Positions 56,566 to 64,000 of a stretch of DNA of 64,000 nucleotides are shown here, one piece after another. The notes under the pieces are model-generated. The model had not been told where the DNA came from. It made no database searches and saw nothing but the letters and a program-made list of their open reading frames with translations. The position numbers and the translations under genes are program-made. How positions within the stretch are numbered: position 1 is the first letter of the stretch; each line of letters begins with the position of its first letter. The DNA is from Halomonas litopenaei (lineage in GTDB: Bacteria > Pseudomonadota > Gammaproteobacteria > Pseudomonadales > Halomonadaceae), in the NCBI RefSeq assembly GCF_017303055.1, contig NZ_JAEKJT010000010.1, positions 124,001 to 188,000 on the forward strand, written 5' to 3'.

Positions 56566-58011
56566 GTGCGCCCTTTTCCCACTGGCCTTGGCGCCACGAG
56601 CCGGCGAGAAAGCTGGCCGCTTATTCGTCTTGCCCTTCCCATCTGCGGTGCTCAGCTGGCCCAGGCCGGAATGAGCGTGGTCGATATCATGATGACAGGC
56701 CGCCAGAGTGCTACCGACCTGGCGGCGGTGTCGGTGGGCGCCAGCCTGTGGATGCCACTGATGCTGTTCATGACAGGCACCCTGATGGGGCTGACGCCGA
56801 TCGTCGCGCAGCTGATGGGAGGAGGACGTCAGGGCGGTATCCGGGCCAACGTTCATCAGGCCATGTGGGTAGGGCTGGGCCTTGGACTGATCTCGGCGTT
56901 GCTGCTGAACCTGGCAGTGGCGCCCGTGTTCCATTGGATGGCAGTGCCTCCTGCGGTTGCCGAACGCGCCGCTGACTACGTCGGAGCCGTGGCATACGGT
57001 ATGCCCGCCGTGGCCATCTTTCTGGCCCTCCGGGCCTTTTCAGACGGAATGAACCATACCCGACCCGCACTGTGGATCAGCCTGATTGGATTGGCCGTCA
57101 ATATTCCCAGCAACTATGTGTTGATCTACGGCGGAGAAGGCCTGGTGCAGCTGTTGGGTCCGGCAACGCCAGACTGGCTAGCGACCTTGCCTGCTCTCGG
57201 TGCTCATGGTTGCGGCATTGCCACTGCCATTGCCATGTGGGTCATGACGCTGGCCATGGTTCGCTATACCCAGAAAAGTCGGGCCTATGGCAGTGTTGAG
57301 CTATGGCGCCAGCCAAGCCGGCCAGACCTGAAGTCGATGGCTGAGCTGCTTTATGTTGGGGTGCCCATTGGGGTCGCGATCTTTGTCGAGGTGACGCTTT
57401 TCACGCTGATTGCCTTGTTCGTCGCAAGCCTTGGAGAAATCGTGGTGGCAGCTCACCAGGTGGCGCTCAACTTCACTTCACTGCTGTTCATGCTGCCGCT
57501 TTCGTTGGGAATGGCGCTGACTGTTCGTGTCGGCAATGCCCTGGGAAGCGGCGATGCCCGTCTGGCCCGACTGGTCGCCTGGAATGGCATCCTGATCGCA
57601 CTGCTGGTGGCGCTGTTCAACAGTGCCGTCCTGTGGCTGTCCGCCGATCTGGTGGTCGGCCTGTATACCCACAACACCCAAGTACAGGCCCTGACGCTGT
57701 CACTGGTGGGCCTGGCCATGCTGTACCAGGTATCCGACTCGCTGCAGGTTGCCCTGGCCGGTGCCTTGCGAGGCTACAAGGACACCAGAGTCATCATGTT
57801 CATCACCTTGCTGGCATACTGGCTGGTCGGGCTGGGCGGTGGCCACCTGCTCGGCCGCTACGGTCTAGGAACCTGGCTGCCCCCCCTGGGCGTCCATGGC
57901 TACTGGATCGGATTGATTGCCGGATTGACCGTGGCGGCGTTGCTGCTAGGGGAACGTTTTCGCGTTAAGGCCAGACAGGTGGCCCGCGCCAATATCGACA
58001 TCGCCCCATGA
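56566..58011 (+). CDS. MATE-family multidrug exporter (NorM type)
   Basis: A 481-residue inner-membrane antiporter with 12 hydrophobic segments in two homologous halves. Typical pieces are LALPICGAQLAQAGMSVVDI and MMTGRQSATDLAAVSVGASL in the first half, and EIVVAAHQVALNFTSLLFML and VALAGALRGYKDTRVIMFIT in the second. It exports cationic drugs with Na+ or H+. A GTG start follows GGAG by eight bases. It overlaps the next gene by ATGA. Confidence 0.93.
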   Translation: MRPFPTGLGATSRRESWPLIRLALPICGAQLAQAGMSVVDIMMTGRQSATDLAAVSVGASLWMPLMLFMTGTLMGLTPIVAQLMGGGRQGGIRANVHQAMWVGLGLGLISALLLNLAVAPVFHWMAVPPAVAERAADYVGAVAYGMPAVAIFLALRAFSDGMNHTRPALWISLIGLAVNIPSNYVLIYGGEGLVQLLGPATPDWLATLPALGAHGCGIATAIAMWVMTLAMVRYTQKSRAYGSVELWRQPSRPDLKSMAELLYVGVPIGVAIFVEVTLFTLIALFVASLGEIVVAAHQVALNFTSLLFMLPLSLGMALTVRVGNALGSGDARLARLVAWNGILIALLVALFNSAVLWLSADLVVGLYTHNTQVQALTLSLVGLAMLYQVSDSLQVALAGALRGYKDTRVIMFITLLAYWLVGLGGGHLLGRYGLGTWLPPLGVHGYWIGLIAGLTVAALLLGERFRVKARQVARANIDIAP

Positions 58012-59048
58012 AGGCATGCCGCCTGTTCGCCCTGCTGGCGGGGCTCGCTGTGTTGCTCTGTGGGTGCGGGCCGTCGTCCCTGGAGCGTGAGCTCATCGCC
58101 TATCAGCACGAGCTTGCCGACGCCACTGGGTTATCACCGCCAGAAACCAGCGATGTGCCGAATATCGGTGATTTCCCCGAGCGCCGGTCACTGACGCTGG
58201 AGATTCCTGAGGTCCGCGAAGGCCTGCTTGACGTTTTCGCCTTGCGTAGCTGTCACATCGCCAACCTGGTGGCCCAGCGCAACAACCAGCTTGGAAAGAC
58301 CGCAGCACCGAGCCAGCACTGGCTCTACGAATTGCAGCTGTGGCGACGGCTTGACCATTGCATGAATAACCCTGCCGTCGACTCGCTCAGCCCGGAAGAT
58401 CGCGAGCGCCTGGCCAGGCTGACCGAGACCAAGACCCGCCAGCTTCCCTTGGCCAGCTACAACGCCTTGGTCGCCTCTTCAGAGTGGGCAGGCAGTTTTT
58501 CACGCGCCAGTGCTGTACTGGACATTGACGAACTGACCGCCGTGGATGCTCAGCTACCCGCCTTGACCTACCTGACCCAGGCCGTAGATCGACAGTTCGA
58601 CCATCAGTGGCAGCCAGACTCAGGCAAACTCGAGCAGGCGCTGAAAGTGCTCCGTGATCGTCCACTCAGCGCCGAACTCATGCGCACACTCCAGCTCGCC
58701 ACGCTGCGGCTGAAAGAGGCCAACGGCCTGCTGGAAAGCGCGCTGGGCAACACCAGTCTGCCGCCCCAGGCGAGCTGTCCGCTGGCTGAGAAAACGCCCT
58801 CGGCGGATCTCCTGCTTCGACAGATGGAGCGTCTGCTACGTCAATCGCGACGCTGGTTTAGCGCCATGGACCAGCTCCTGGATGCCCACCTAGAGGGCGC
58901 AGCCGAACTCCAGCGCTACCGCAGCCAGTGGCTCTCGCCCAGCGGCGCTGACACTCCGCTGGTGCGTTTCCGCGAGGTCTTGGACCACCACAGGCTACTG
59001 CGCCAGCAATGGGATCAACGCTGTGTGGGCGACAGGGACTTACGCTAG
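58008..59048 (+). CDS. DUF3080-like lipoprotein
   Basis: A 346-residue predicted lipoprotein, signal RLFALLAGLAVLLCGC with lipobox, mature CGPSS. The body is mostly alpha-helical with RRSLTLEIPEVREGLLDVFA and LRSCHIANLVAQRNNQLGK, which match the DUF3080 family of gammaproteobacteria. The function is unknown. It is coupled to the MATE gene by a 4-bp overlap, so it is probably made with it, but the family is found without MATE genes elsewhere. Confidence 0.83.
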   Translation: MKACRLFALLAGLAVLLCGCGPSSLERELIAYQHELADATGLSPPETSDVPNIGDFPERRSLTLEIPEVREGLLDVFALRSCHIANLVAQRNNQLGKTAAPSQHWLYELQLWRRLDHCMNNPAVDSLSPEDRERLARLTETKTRQLPLASYNALVASSEWAGSFSRASAVLDIDELTAVDAQLPALTYLTQAVDRQFDHQWQPDSGKLEQALKVLRDRPLSAELMRTLQLATLRLKEANGLLESALGNTSLPPQASCPLAEKTPSADLLLRQMERLLRQSRRWFSAMDQLLDAHLEGAAELQRYRSQWLSPSGADTPLVRFREVLDHHRLLRQQWDQRCVGDRDLR

Positions 59049-59149
59049 TCGATCAGTCTGTGCTATTGATGAGAACAGGGACGTAGAGCGCAGCGTCCGG
59101 CCTTCGCCGAGATGCACAGCCGTTAGCAAGCAGCCGCTGGAGGGAGATC

Positions 59150-59860
59150 ATGGGCATTCCACTATCACCCCGCCCCGCTCGGGTCATCGACCTGGAAAGC
59201 ATGCGCCAACGCCAACAGGCGCGTCGACGCCTGGTCAGGCTGGCGCCGGAGCTAGACGGTCTGGAAATGGTGTATCGGCTCGATGCACATCCTGACACCC
59301 TCTATGGCATGCCTATCCTCGCTTGGGGAATGCGAGAGAACGGCGACATTGTGGGCCTGGTACCCTGGATGGAGTCACTGACTCCCTGCGAACAGCTTGA
59401 TGATCCAGACCATGGACACTTCGTCGGTTACCGGGATCCCGAAACGGAAGAGCTGTTCGATCAGCCACCGGAACACAAGGAGATGGAGCTTGCTCACGCG
59501 GCTGCCTACTTCGAATACGAAGACACCAGCGACACCACGCTCATCCAAACGCTACCTGACCACCAGGGAACCCATGCGCTGTGCATGGACGATGAGGGCG
59601 AGCCTTGGCAGCTCAAGCAGGTCTTTGGCTGGCGCCTGTACAGTGACGGCACCATTGAAGCCTTGCTGGCTGACGAAGAACTGATTGAATCCGTACCCGT
59701 TCTGCCGGGCGACGCCTGCCTGTATCCCGGCCATAGCCGCCACAAGGTGGTCTACTTCTTCCAGCGCCAGATTGCCAACCGCATCCGTCAGGAAGACCCG
59801 GCAACGCTCGAGGCTCTGGCCATGATGGTCATGCCGGACGACGAGGATGACGTCGAATAA
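59150..59860 (+). CDS. Acidic protein of unknown function
   Basis: A 236-residue soluble protein. A short basic N-terminal helix (LESMRQRQQARRRLVRL) precedes an alpha/beta region with AHPDTLYGMPILAWGMRENG, GLVPWMESLTPCEQL and, later, GWRLYSDGTIEALLADEELI and PGDACLYPGHSRHKVVYFFQ. The C-terminus is very acidic (MPDDEDDVE). GGAGGGAG precedes the ATG. I do not recognise a domain. It is preceded by a 101-bp gap after the DUF3080 gene. Confidence 0.75.
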   Translation: MGIPLSPRPARVIDLESMRQRQQARRRLVRLAPELDGLEMVYRLDAHPDTLYGMPILAWGMRENGDIVGLVPWMESLTPCEQLDDPDHGHFVGYRDPETEELFDQPPEHKEMELAHAAAYFEYEDTSDTTLIQTLPDHQGTHALCMDDEGEPWQLKQVFGWRLYSDGTIEALLADEELIESVPVLPGDACLYPGHSRHKVVYFFQRQIANRIRQEDPATLEALAMMVMPDDEDDVE

Positions 59861-59937
59861 AGGCCCCATGCCCAGCACGGGGCGTCACCGTCGACGCCCC
59901 CTTCAAACAAGCGCGATGTCACAGGCCGGCGGAGCTG

Positions 59938-60192
59938 TCACCCAAGGCGAATAAAGTACCAGTGAGTGCCATCTTCCAGCGTGTGATGCTGCTGCAGATC
60001 GTGACCGAGAAACTGGCAAAACTTGGGCACATCACGCGTGGTGGCAGGATCCGTCGCAATCACCTTGAGCACCTCGCCGGTCGTCATGTCACGCACCGCA
60101 TTGTGCATCATCATGATGGGTTCGGGGCAAAACAGACCACTAGTATCCAGCTCCTTGTCGCTGGCGGGCAGGGCATCTACAGAATCCACCAT
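59938..60192 (-). CDS. tusA: Sulfur carrier protein TusA
   Basis: An 84-residue SirA/TusA-family protein with the active CPxP site in DTSGLFCPEPIMMMHNAVR. TusA passes sulfur from IscS to the TusBCD relay for tRNA 2-thiolation. The ATG at 60192 has GAGG five bases upstream. It is divergent from the small monooxygenase-fold gene 26 bases away. Confidence 0.93.
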   Translation of the reverse strand: MVDSVDALPASDKELDTSGLFCPEPIMMMHNAVRDMTTGEVLKVIATDPATTRDVPKFCQFLGHDLQQHHTLEDGTHWYFIRLG

Positions 60193-60218
60193 CACTACCT
60201 CTGGGTTGGAGTAAAAGC

Positions 60219-60506
60219 ATGATCAAGATCATCATCGAGCGACGTGTCATGCCGGGGTTGGAAGAAGAGTACGAACAAGCCGCCCGAGAAGCCATGCGCC
60301 AGTCACTTGGCGCCGATGGTTTCTTTGGGGGCGAAAGCCTCGTCGAACAAGGACGCTCGGACCGCCGACTGATGATTACCAAGTGGCGCGACCTGCGCGC
60401 CTGGAAAGCATGGTACACCAGCGAAGCCAGAGAACGCGTCATGCAACAGGTACACCCCCTGCTCACCGAGGCCGAGACCGTCAGAATCTTCGAGCCTGCC
60501 TACTAA
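60219..60506 (+). CDS. Antibiotic-biosynthesis-monooxygenase-fold protein
   Basis: A 95-residue single ABM domain (dimeric alpha-beta barrel): IKIIIERRVMPGLEEEYEQA and KWRDLRAWKAWYTSEARERV. Members act on quinones, heme or signalling molecules, and many have no known substrate. GGAG lies nine bases before the ATG. It is divergent from tusA. Confidence 0.88.
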   Translation: MIKIIIERRVMPGLEEEYEQAAREAMRQSLGADGFFGGESLVEQGRSDRRLMITKWRDLRAWKAWYTSEARERVMQQVHPLLTEAETVRIFEPAY

Positions 60507-60586
60507 TCTTTATCGAGTTGACCTTCACAGACCAGGCCTGAAAAGACCAGGCCTTCCTGTTCCAAGCCTTCACAGCACTGGCCTGC

Positions 60587-60682
60587 ATGGACGACCGGCG
60601 TCGCCGCGGTATCGACGAGGCATTCAAGCGGCGCGCCACCAAGAGCTACGTCTACGCAGGTATCTCAGCCGTACTGTTCTAA
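60587..60682 (+). pseudogene. Possible C-terminal gene remnant
   Basis: A 31-codon frame (open from 60542 without a start) with typical GC-rich codon use, ending YVYAGISAVLF. It has no ribosome site and touches the rlmM stop on the other strand. It may be the tail of a decayed gene or chance. Confidence 0.25.
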
Positions 60683-61740
60683 GCGATACGAACGTAGACC
60701 GTGACTTCTTCCCTGTCATGGTAGAGGTGGCGGCAACGTATCTCGGCCTTCACACCGGTCTCGTCAAGCTGATCGGCCAGGGTCGCCAGGCACAGCGATA
60801 CCTCCTCCCAACGTTTTTTCATTGGCAGCTTGAGGTTGAAGACAGCTTCTCGACACCAGCGGTTTACAAGCCAGCGTTGCACCATGGCAATGACGCGGGT
60901 CGGCTTGTCGACGATGTCGCATACCAGCCAATCCAGGCGCATCGGCGGCTGCCACACGAAGCCGTCCTCTCGTAGATGCTCGACCATCCCAGACGCCATC
61001 AGTGTGTTATCCATCGGGCCATTGTCGATGGCATACACCTGCATCCCACGCTGTACGAGTTGCCAGGTCCAGCCACCGGGCGCCGCACCGAGATCAGCAG
61101 CCTGCATCCCCTCCCCCAGACGCTCATCCCACTCATCTCTTGGGACAAATTCGTGCCACGCTTCCTCGAGCTTCAAGGTCGAGCGGCTCGGAGCAGCATG
61201 AGGAAAACGTAGCCTTCGAATGCCTCCAGGGAACTCGCTTCGATTACCCGGAAAACTCATGGCCAGCTGCACGCGGTCACCGTCTCTCCAGACCAGGTGG
61301 AGGCGCCGCCCCCCCGCCTTGCGCCTCAGAGCACCACGCTTCTTCAAGCGCATCGTCAGGGGCCGCTCAAGCGCCTTGAGCAGGCTACTCAGTGCCTTGG
61401 CTTCATTGGTATCAGGCGTCTCCTGCCAGATGGACTCGAAACTCCAACCACAGGCTTTCAACTGCTCGAGGATGGCCGTCAGCCGGTCATCCCTGGACAA
61501 TCTCAGCTCCGGCAACGCCAACAGCGACTGCCTGGCAAACACCAGCTCATCAAACCGCAGCGACCGATGCAGGTCATTGGCCGGGTATCCGTCCGCCATG
61601 ACGACCCTGACAAGCCCCTCCTCCATCAATGGCTCGACGCTTGCCACCGTGGCATCGCGCCCGAGTCGGTCAGTCAGTTCGGCACACAGGTCAGGTTCAA
61701 AGCCTGGACGGCAGAAAAGCAGTATTTGGTCAGGCGTCAT
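60679..61740 (-). CDS. rlmM: 23S rRNA 2'-O-ribose methyltransferase RlmM
   Basis: A 353-residue enzyme that methylates C2498 of 23S rRNA. An N-terminal THUMP-like domain is followed by a Rossmann methyltransferase with the SAM site QAADLGAAPGGWTWQLVQRG, DWLVCDIVDKP and the catalytic Lys in EAVFNLKLPMKKRWEEV. The ATG at 61740 gives the family N-terminus MTPDQILLFCRPGFE. It overlaps the DUF2721 gene upstream by 11 bp, so the two are cotranscribed. Confidence 0.95.
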   Translation of the reverse strand: MTPDQILLFCRPGFEPDLCAELTDRLGRDATVASVEPLMEEGLVRVVMADGYPANDLHRSLRFDELVFARQSLLALPELRLSRDDRLTAILEQLKACGWSFESIWQETPDTNEAKALSSLLKALERPLTMRLKKRGALRRKAGGRRLHLVWRDGDRVQLAMSFPGNRSEFPGGIRRLRFPHAAPSRSTLKLEEAWHEFVPRDEWDERLGEGMQAADLGAAPGGWTWQLVQRGMQVYAIDNGPMDNTLMASGMVEHLREDGFVWQPPMRLDWLVCDIVDKPTRVIAMVQRWLVNRWCREAVFNLKLPMKKRWEEVSLCLATLADQLDETGVKAEIRCRHLYHDREEVTVYVRIA

Positions 61741-62167
61741 GAGTAAAGGTTCTCTTTCTCCAGGCAAGATCCGCCCGCCCCTTGGCGGACAGCTCGATAT
61801 CCTTGAGCTGCACATTCAGCGCATTGGTGGAAATCACGACTTCCCACAGGGAAAACACCAGCGAAATCGATAGCGACACAAGGCTAATGCCGAACAGCAG
61901 CATTCCCAGCGGTGTCCAGCTGAGAAACAAGGCAAACATGGACAGGGTGCACAGCAGAAAGCTGAACACACCAGCTATCTGCATGCGCTTGGTCAACGAG
62001 ATGCGCCGGCGCAACAGGCGAATCTGCGTGATGTGATCATCTTCACCGTCCTTCACCTGTTCCGCCAGCTTGCGTATCAATCCCGCCAGGGTCAAAAAGC
62101 GGTTGGTATACGCCAGCAGCAAGAGAGATATCGCAGGAAACAACAAGGCCGGCGTGGTCAGGTTCAC
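61730..62167 (-). CDS. DUF2721-type membrane protein
   Basis: A 145-residue protein with three hydrophobic segments (PALLFPAISLLLLAYTNRF, IAGVFSFLLCTLSMFALFL, MLLFGISLVSLSISLVFSL) and a basic loop, RLLRRRISLTKRMQ. This matches DUF2721 in size and pattern. A GTG start has TGGAG upstream. The function is unknown. It overlaps rlmM. Confidence 0.82.
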   Translation of the reverse strand: MNLTTPALLFPAISLLLLAYTNRFLTLAGLIRKLAEQVKDGEDDHITQIRLLRRRISLTKRMQIAGVFSFLLCTLSMFALFLSWTPLGMLLFGISLVSLSISLVFSLWEVVISTNALNVQLKDIELSAKGRADLAWRKRTFTHDA

Positions 62168-62270
62168 GGTGAGCTCCAGAGCGTCGACGAAAGTCGATTA
62201 TGGTAGCAGTCGGCACGCCCAACGACGAGCCATCTTGCACGTTCCACGCCCCCTGATACATGGCCAAACG

Positions 62271-62302
62271 AAACGGCCCCCGACTCACGTCGAGGGCCGT
62301 TT
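62271..62302 (-). terminator. Terminator of the BCCT gene
   Basis: Stem AAACGGCCC / GGGCCGTTT extended by TCG/CGA inside; on the minus strand it is followed by CGTTTGG. It lies about 30 bases after the stop of the BCCT transporter gene. Confidence 0.7.
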
Positions 62303-62330
62303 CCGGATACCACAAGTAGCGTCAGGCGAC

Positions 62331-63887
62331 TTACCGAATACCTTGCTCTCGGGCCATTTCCAGCGCAGCACGCGGCGCCGTCCACAGGGTCGGCAGGAGT
62401 ACCAGCGAGACGGGAATGGCAGTGATCACGATAAACTGCTGCAGGGCACTGATCTGACCGGCTCCCATGCGCAGAAGAATCGCTGCCATCAGCGCCATGG
62501 CGATACCCCAGAAGGCACGGACCATGGGGTTTGGCTCGTCATGACCGGCTCCCACGACCGAGATGGCGTAACTCATAGAGTCACCAGTGGTCGCAACGAA
62601 GATAGTGGTCAACAGCAGGATCGCCAGCGCCATTAGCGTGCCACCCGGCAGTGCCTGAGCCACGGTCAGCGTCGCGACATCGAACTGAAAGTTGTTCAGC
62701 GCCTCGGTCAGGTCAATCGCTCCAGACAGCTGGTAGTAGATCCCGGAGCCGCCCAGCAGGGTGAACCACACCATGGTAGCCACCGGAGCCATGACCGCCA
62801 CGGCCAGAATCATCTGCCGAATCGTCCTACCGCGGGAGATCCGTGCGACGAAGATCGCCATCAAGGGCCCGTAGCCGATAAACCAGGCAAAGAAGAACAC
62901 CGTCCACCACTGCATCCACCAGTCAGGGGCGGTTTGGGTGGTCATCGTGGCCATCTCGAAGAAGGATCCCAGATAGCGACCCAACCCCTGAGTGAAAGCA
63001 TCGGTCAGGAACAGCGTCGGCCCGAACAGGAAGATCGCCACTGCTATCGCCAGCGCCAGGAAGACGTTGAACCGGCTCAGCACCTGGATACCCTTGTGAA
63101 TCCCGGTAACCGCCGATGTCACATAGACTGCCCCCAGGCCTGCCAGCACCATCAGCTGGGTGCCATAACCTTCACTGAAGCCGAACAGCTCGTGCAGGCC
63201 GAAGCTGACCTGAGTCGCGAGGAAGCCGATGGGGCCTACCGTGCCGGCAACCACCGCAATCACACAGAGTGCGTCAACCAGACCACCCAGGGGCCCCTGC
63301 ATGGCTCGTTCGCCCAGGACTGGCGTCAACAGCGTTCGTGGCTGAAGGGGTAGTCCCTTGACGTAGTGGGCATGGGCCAGCACGACGGATGCCAGAGTGC
63401 CCAGCACTGCCCACGCCAGCAGCCCCCAGTGCATGAAAGACTGGGCGAGCGCACCTGCAATAGCGTCGACAGTTCCTGCTTCAGTATCGAAGGCCGGCGG
63501 TGTCACAACAAAGTGATAGACCGGCTCGCCGGCAGCAAAAAACACACCGCCCCCAGCCAGCAAAGTGCACATGATCATCGACAGCCACTTGAAGGTGCTG
63601 ATCTCAGGTGCATCCAGGTTGCCGATCCGCGCCTTTGCGCTCGGACTGACCGCAATGCCGATGGCAATGAAGAATGTCGCCAGCAGGAGCAGCTGGAAGT
63701 AACTGCCCAGGGTCTTGGCTGTCCAGGCAAAGCCCGTCGAGATGCCATTGGCGACCATCTCAATGTCGTACAGCGACAAGGCAACGAAGCCCAGGATAAA
63801 TCCCACACTTAGGATGAGAACGATGGGGTCGCCCAGCCGGGCGCTTGAAGACTTCCGCGTATCGGTGCTAGCGGTGGAATGACTCAT
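62331..63887 (-). CDS. BCCT-family osmolyte transporter
   Basis: A 518-residue Na+- or H+-coupled carrier of the betaine/choline/carnitine family with 12 hydrophobic segments. Diagnostic pieces are GIHKGIQVLSRFNVFLA, PDWWMQWWTVFFFAWFIGYG and GPLMAIFVARISRGRTIR, with the aromatic Trp cluster. The third membrane helix reads AGGGVFFAAGEPVYHF rather than the GMGIG motif of betaine carriers, so the substrate is open. The ATG at 63887 is chosen. Upstream, 27 more residues to 63968 are possible but unsupported. Glycine betaine or another osmolyte is likely. Confidence 0.9.
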   Translation of the reverse strand: MSHSTASTDTRKSSSARLGDPIVLILSVGFILGFVALSLYDIEMVANGISTGFAWTAKTLGSYFQLLLLATFFIAIGIAVSPSAKARIGNLDAPEISTFKWLSMIMCTLLAGGGVFFAAGEPVYHFVVTPPAFDTEAGTVDAIAGALAQSFMHWGLLAWAVLGTLASVVLAHAHYVKGLPLQPRTLLTPVLGERAMQGPLGGLVDALCVIAVVAGTVGPIGFLATQVSFGLHELFGFSEGYGTQLMVLAGLGAVYVTSAVTGIHKGIQVLSRFNVFLALAIAVAIFLFGPTLFLTDAFTQGLGRYLGSFFEMATMTTQTAPDWWMQWWTVFFFAWFIGYGPLMAIFVARISRGRTIRQMILAVAVMAPVATMVWFTLLGGSGIYYQLSGAIDLTEALNNFQFDVATLTVAQALPGGTLMALAILLLTTIFVATTGDSMSYAISVVGAGHDEPNPMVRAFWGIAMALMAAILLRMGAGQISALQQFIVITAIPVSLVLLPTLWTAPRAALEMAREQGIR

Positions 63888-64000
63888 GTCGTAGGTAGCG
63901 ACAGACGACGAGGCGTCGGGCTGTCGGACTCTCCTTTCGGGAAAGATGAATGGCGCCCTGATGGGCATGAAGGAAGCACGGAGGATTCCGCGATTTCATG

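Noticed and set aside
56179..56934. A 251-codon frame opposite the start of the MATE gene
   Set aside because: Low-complexity His/Gln-rich product and it overlaps a clear MATE exporter.

Overview
The window is chromosomal DNA from a gammaproteobacterium. Gene content and protein style point to the Halomonadaceae (a Halomonas-like organism): GC-rich codon use, RNase II, EpmC, RlmM, TusA, FadBA, a BCCT osmolyte carrier and the gltA/sdhCDAB/sucAB-lpd-sucCD cluster. The family-level assignment is inference; the class-level assignment is secure.

Layout. (1) 1-6.7 kb: a leftward N-acetylglucosamine operon, nagR-nagA-nagB-II-nagF-nagE. It carries a complete sugar PTS, with EIIA-HPr-EI fused in NagF and the membrane permease NagE running off the left edge. 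Its promoter is covered by five 11-bp-phased repeats. (2) 6.9-11.3 kb: rightward rnb (RNase II), then a glycosyltransferase overlapping a YbhN-type membrane protein. An unusual 13 x 13-bp tandem array follows. (3) 11.5-25 kb: the TCA block. sdhCDAB, sucA, sucB, lpdA, sucC and sucD run leftward, and gltA is divergent with a near-consensus promoter. The succinyltransferase has two lipoyl domains. (4) 25.1-28.5 kb: a 3-hydroxyisobutyrate dehydrogenase-like gene, a 500-bp gene-free stretch with DnaA-box-like sites, tRNA-Ala(GGC), tRNA-Glu(TTC) and gltX.

(5) 28.7-37.6 kb is accessory: an SDR enzyme, an XRE regulator, a small lipoprotein, a very repetitive 840-residue Gly-rich lipoprotein followed by a TpsB-type (POTRA/beta-barrel) outer-membrane protein, and a YfcC-type carrier. 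The lipoprotein/TpsB pair is the best candidate here for an undescribed surface-display system. (6) 37.7-53.3 kb is mostly housekeeping: yjdM, a PEBP protein, a flavodoxin-like protein, a DMT exporter divergent from an AraC regulator, fadBA, a DUF2914-type membrane protein, a MarR/SlyA regulator, a universal stress protein, the ABC-F protein Uup, TatD and epmC. (7) 53.4-56.0 kb is a distinctly AT-rich insert with an overlapping GSCFA/SGNH-like gene pair, preceded by about 900 bp without a convincing gene. (8) 56.6-63.9 kb: a MATE exporter overlapping a DUF3080-type lipoprotein, an uncharacterised protein, tusA, a small monooxygenase-fold protein, rlmM with a DUF2721-type protein, and a BCCT transporter at the right end.

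How the genes work together: the nag genes import GlcNAc as the 6-phosphate and convert it to fructose-6-phosphate plus ammonia. The 11.5-25 kb block supplies most of the oxidative TCA cycle from citrate synthase to fumarate. FadBA feeds acetyl-CoA into it. TusA and RlmM act in tRNA and rRNA modification, EpmC acts on EF-P, and Uup is ribosome-associated by family. No rRNA, CRISPR array, intact insertion sequence or prophage is visible.
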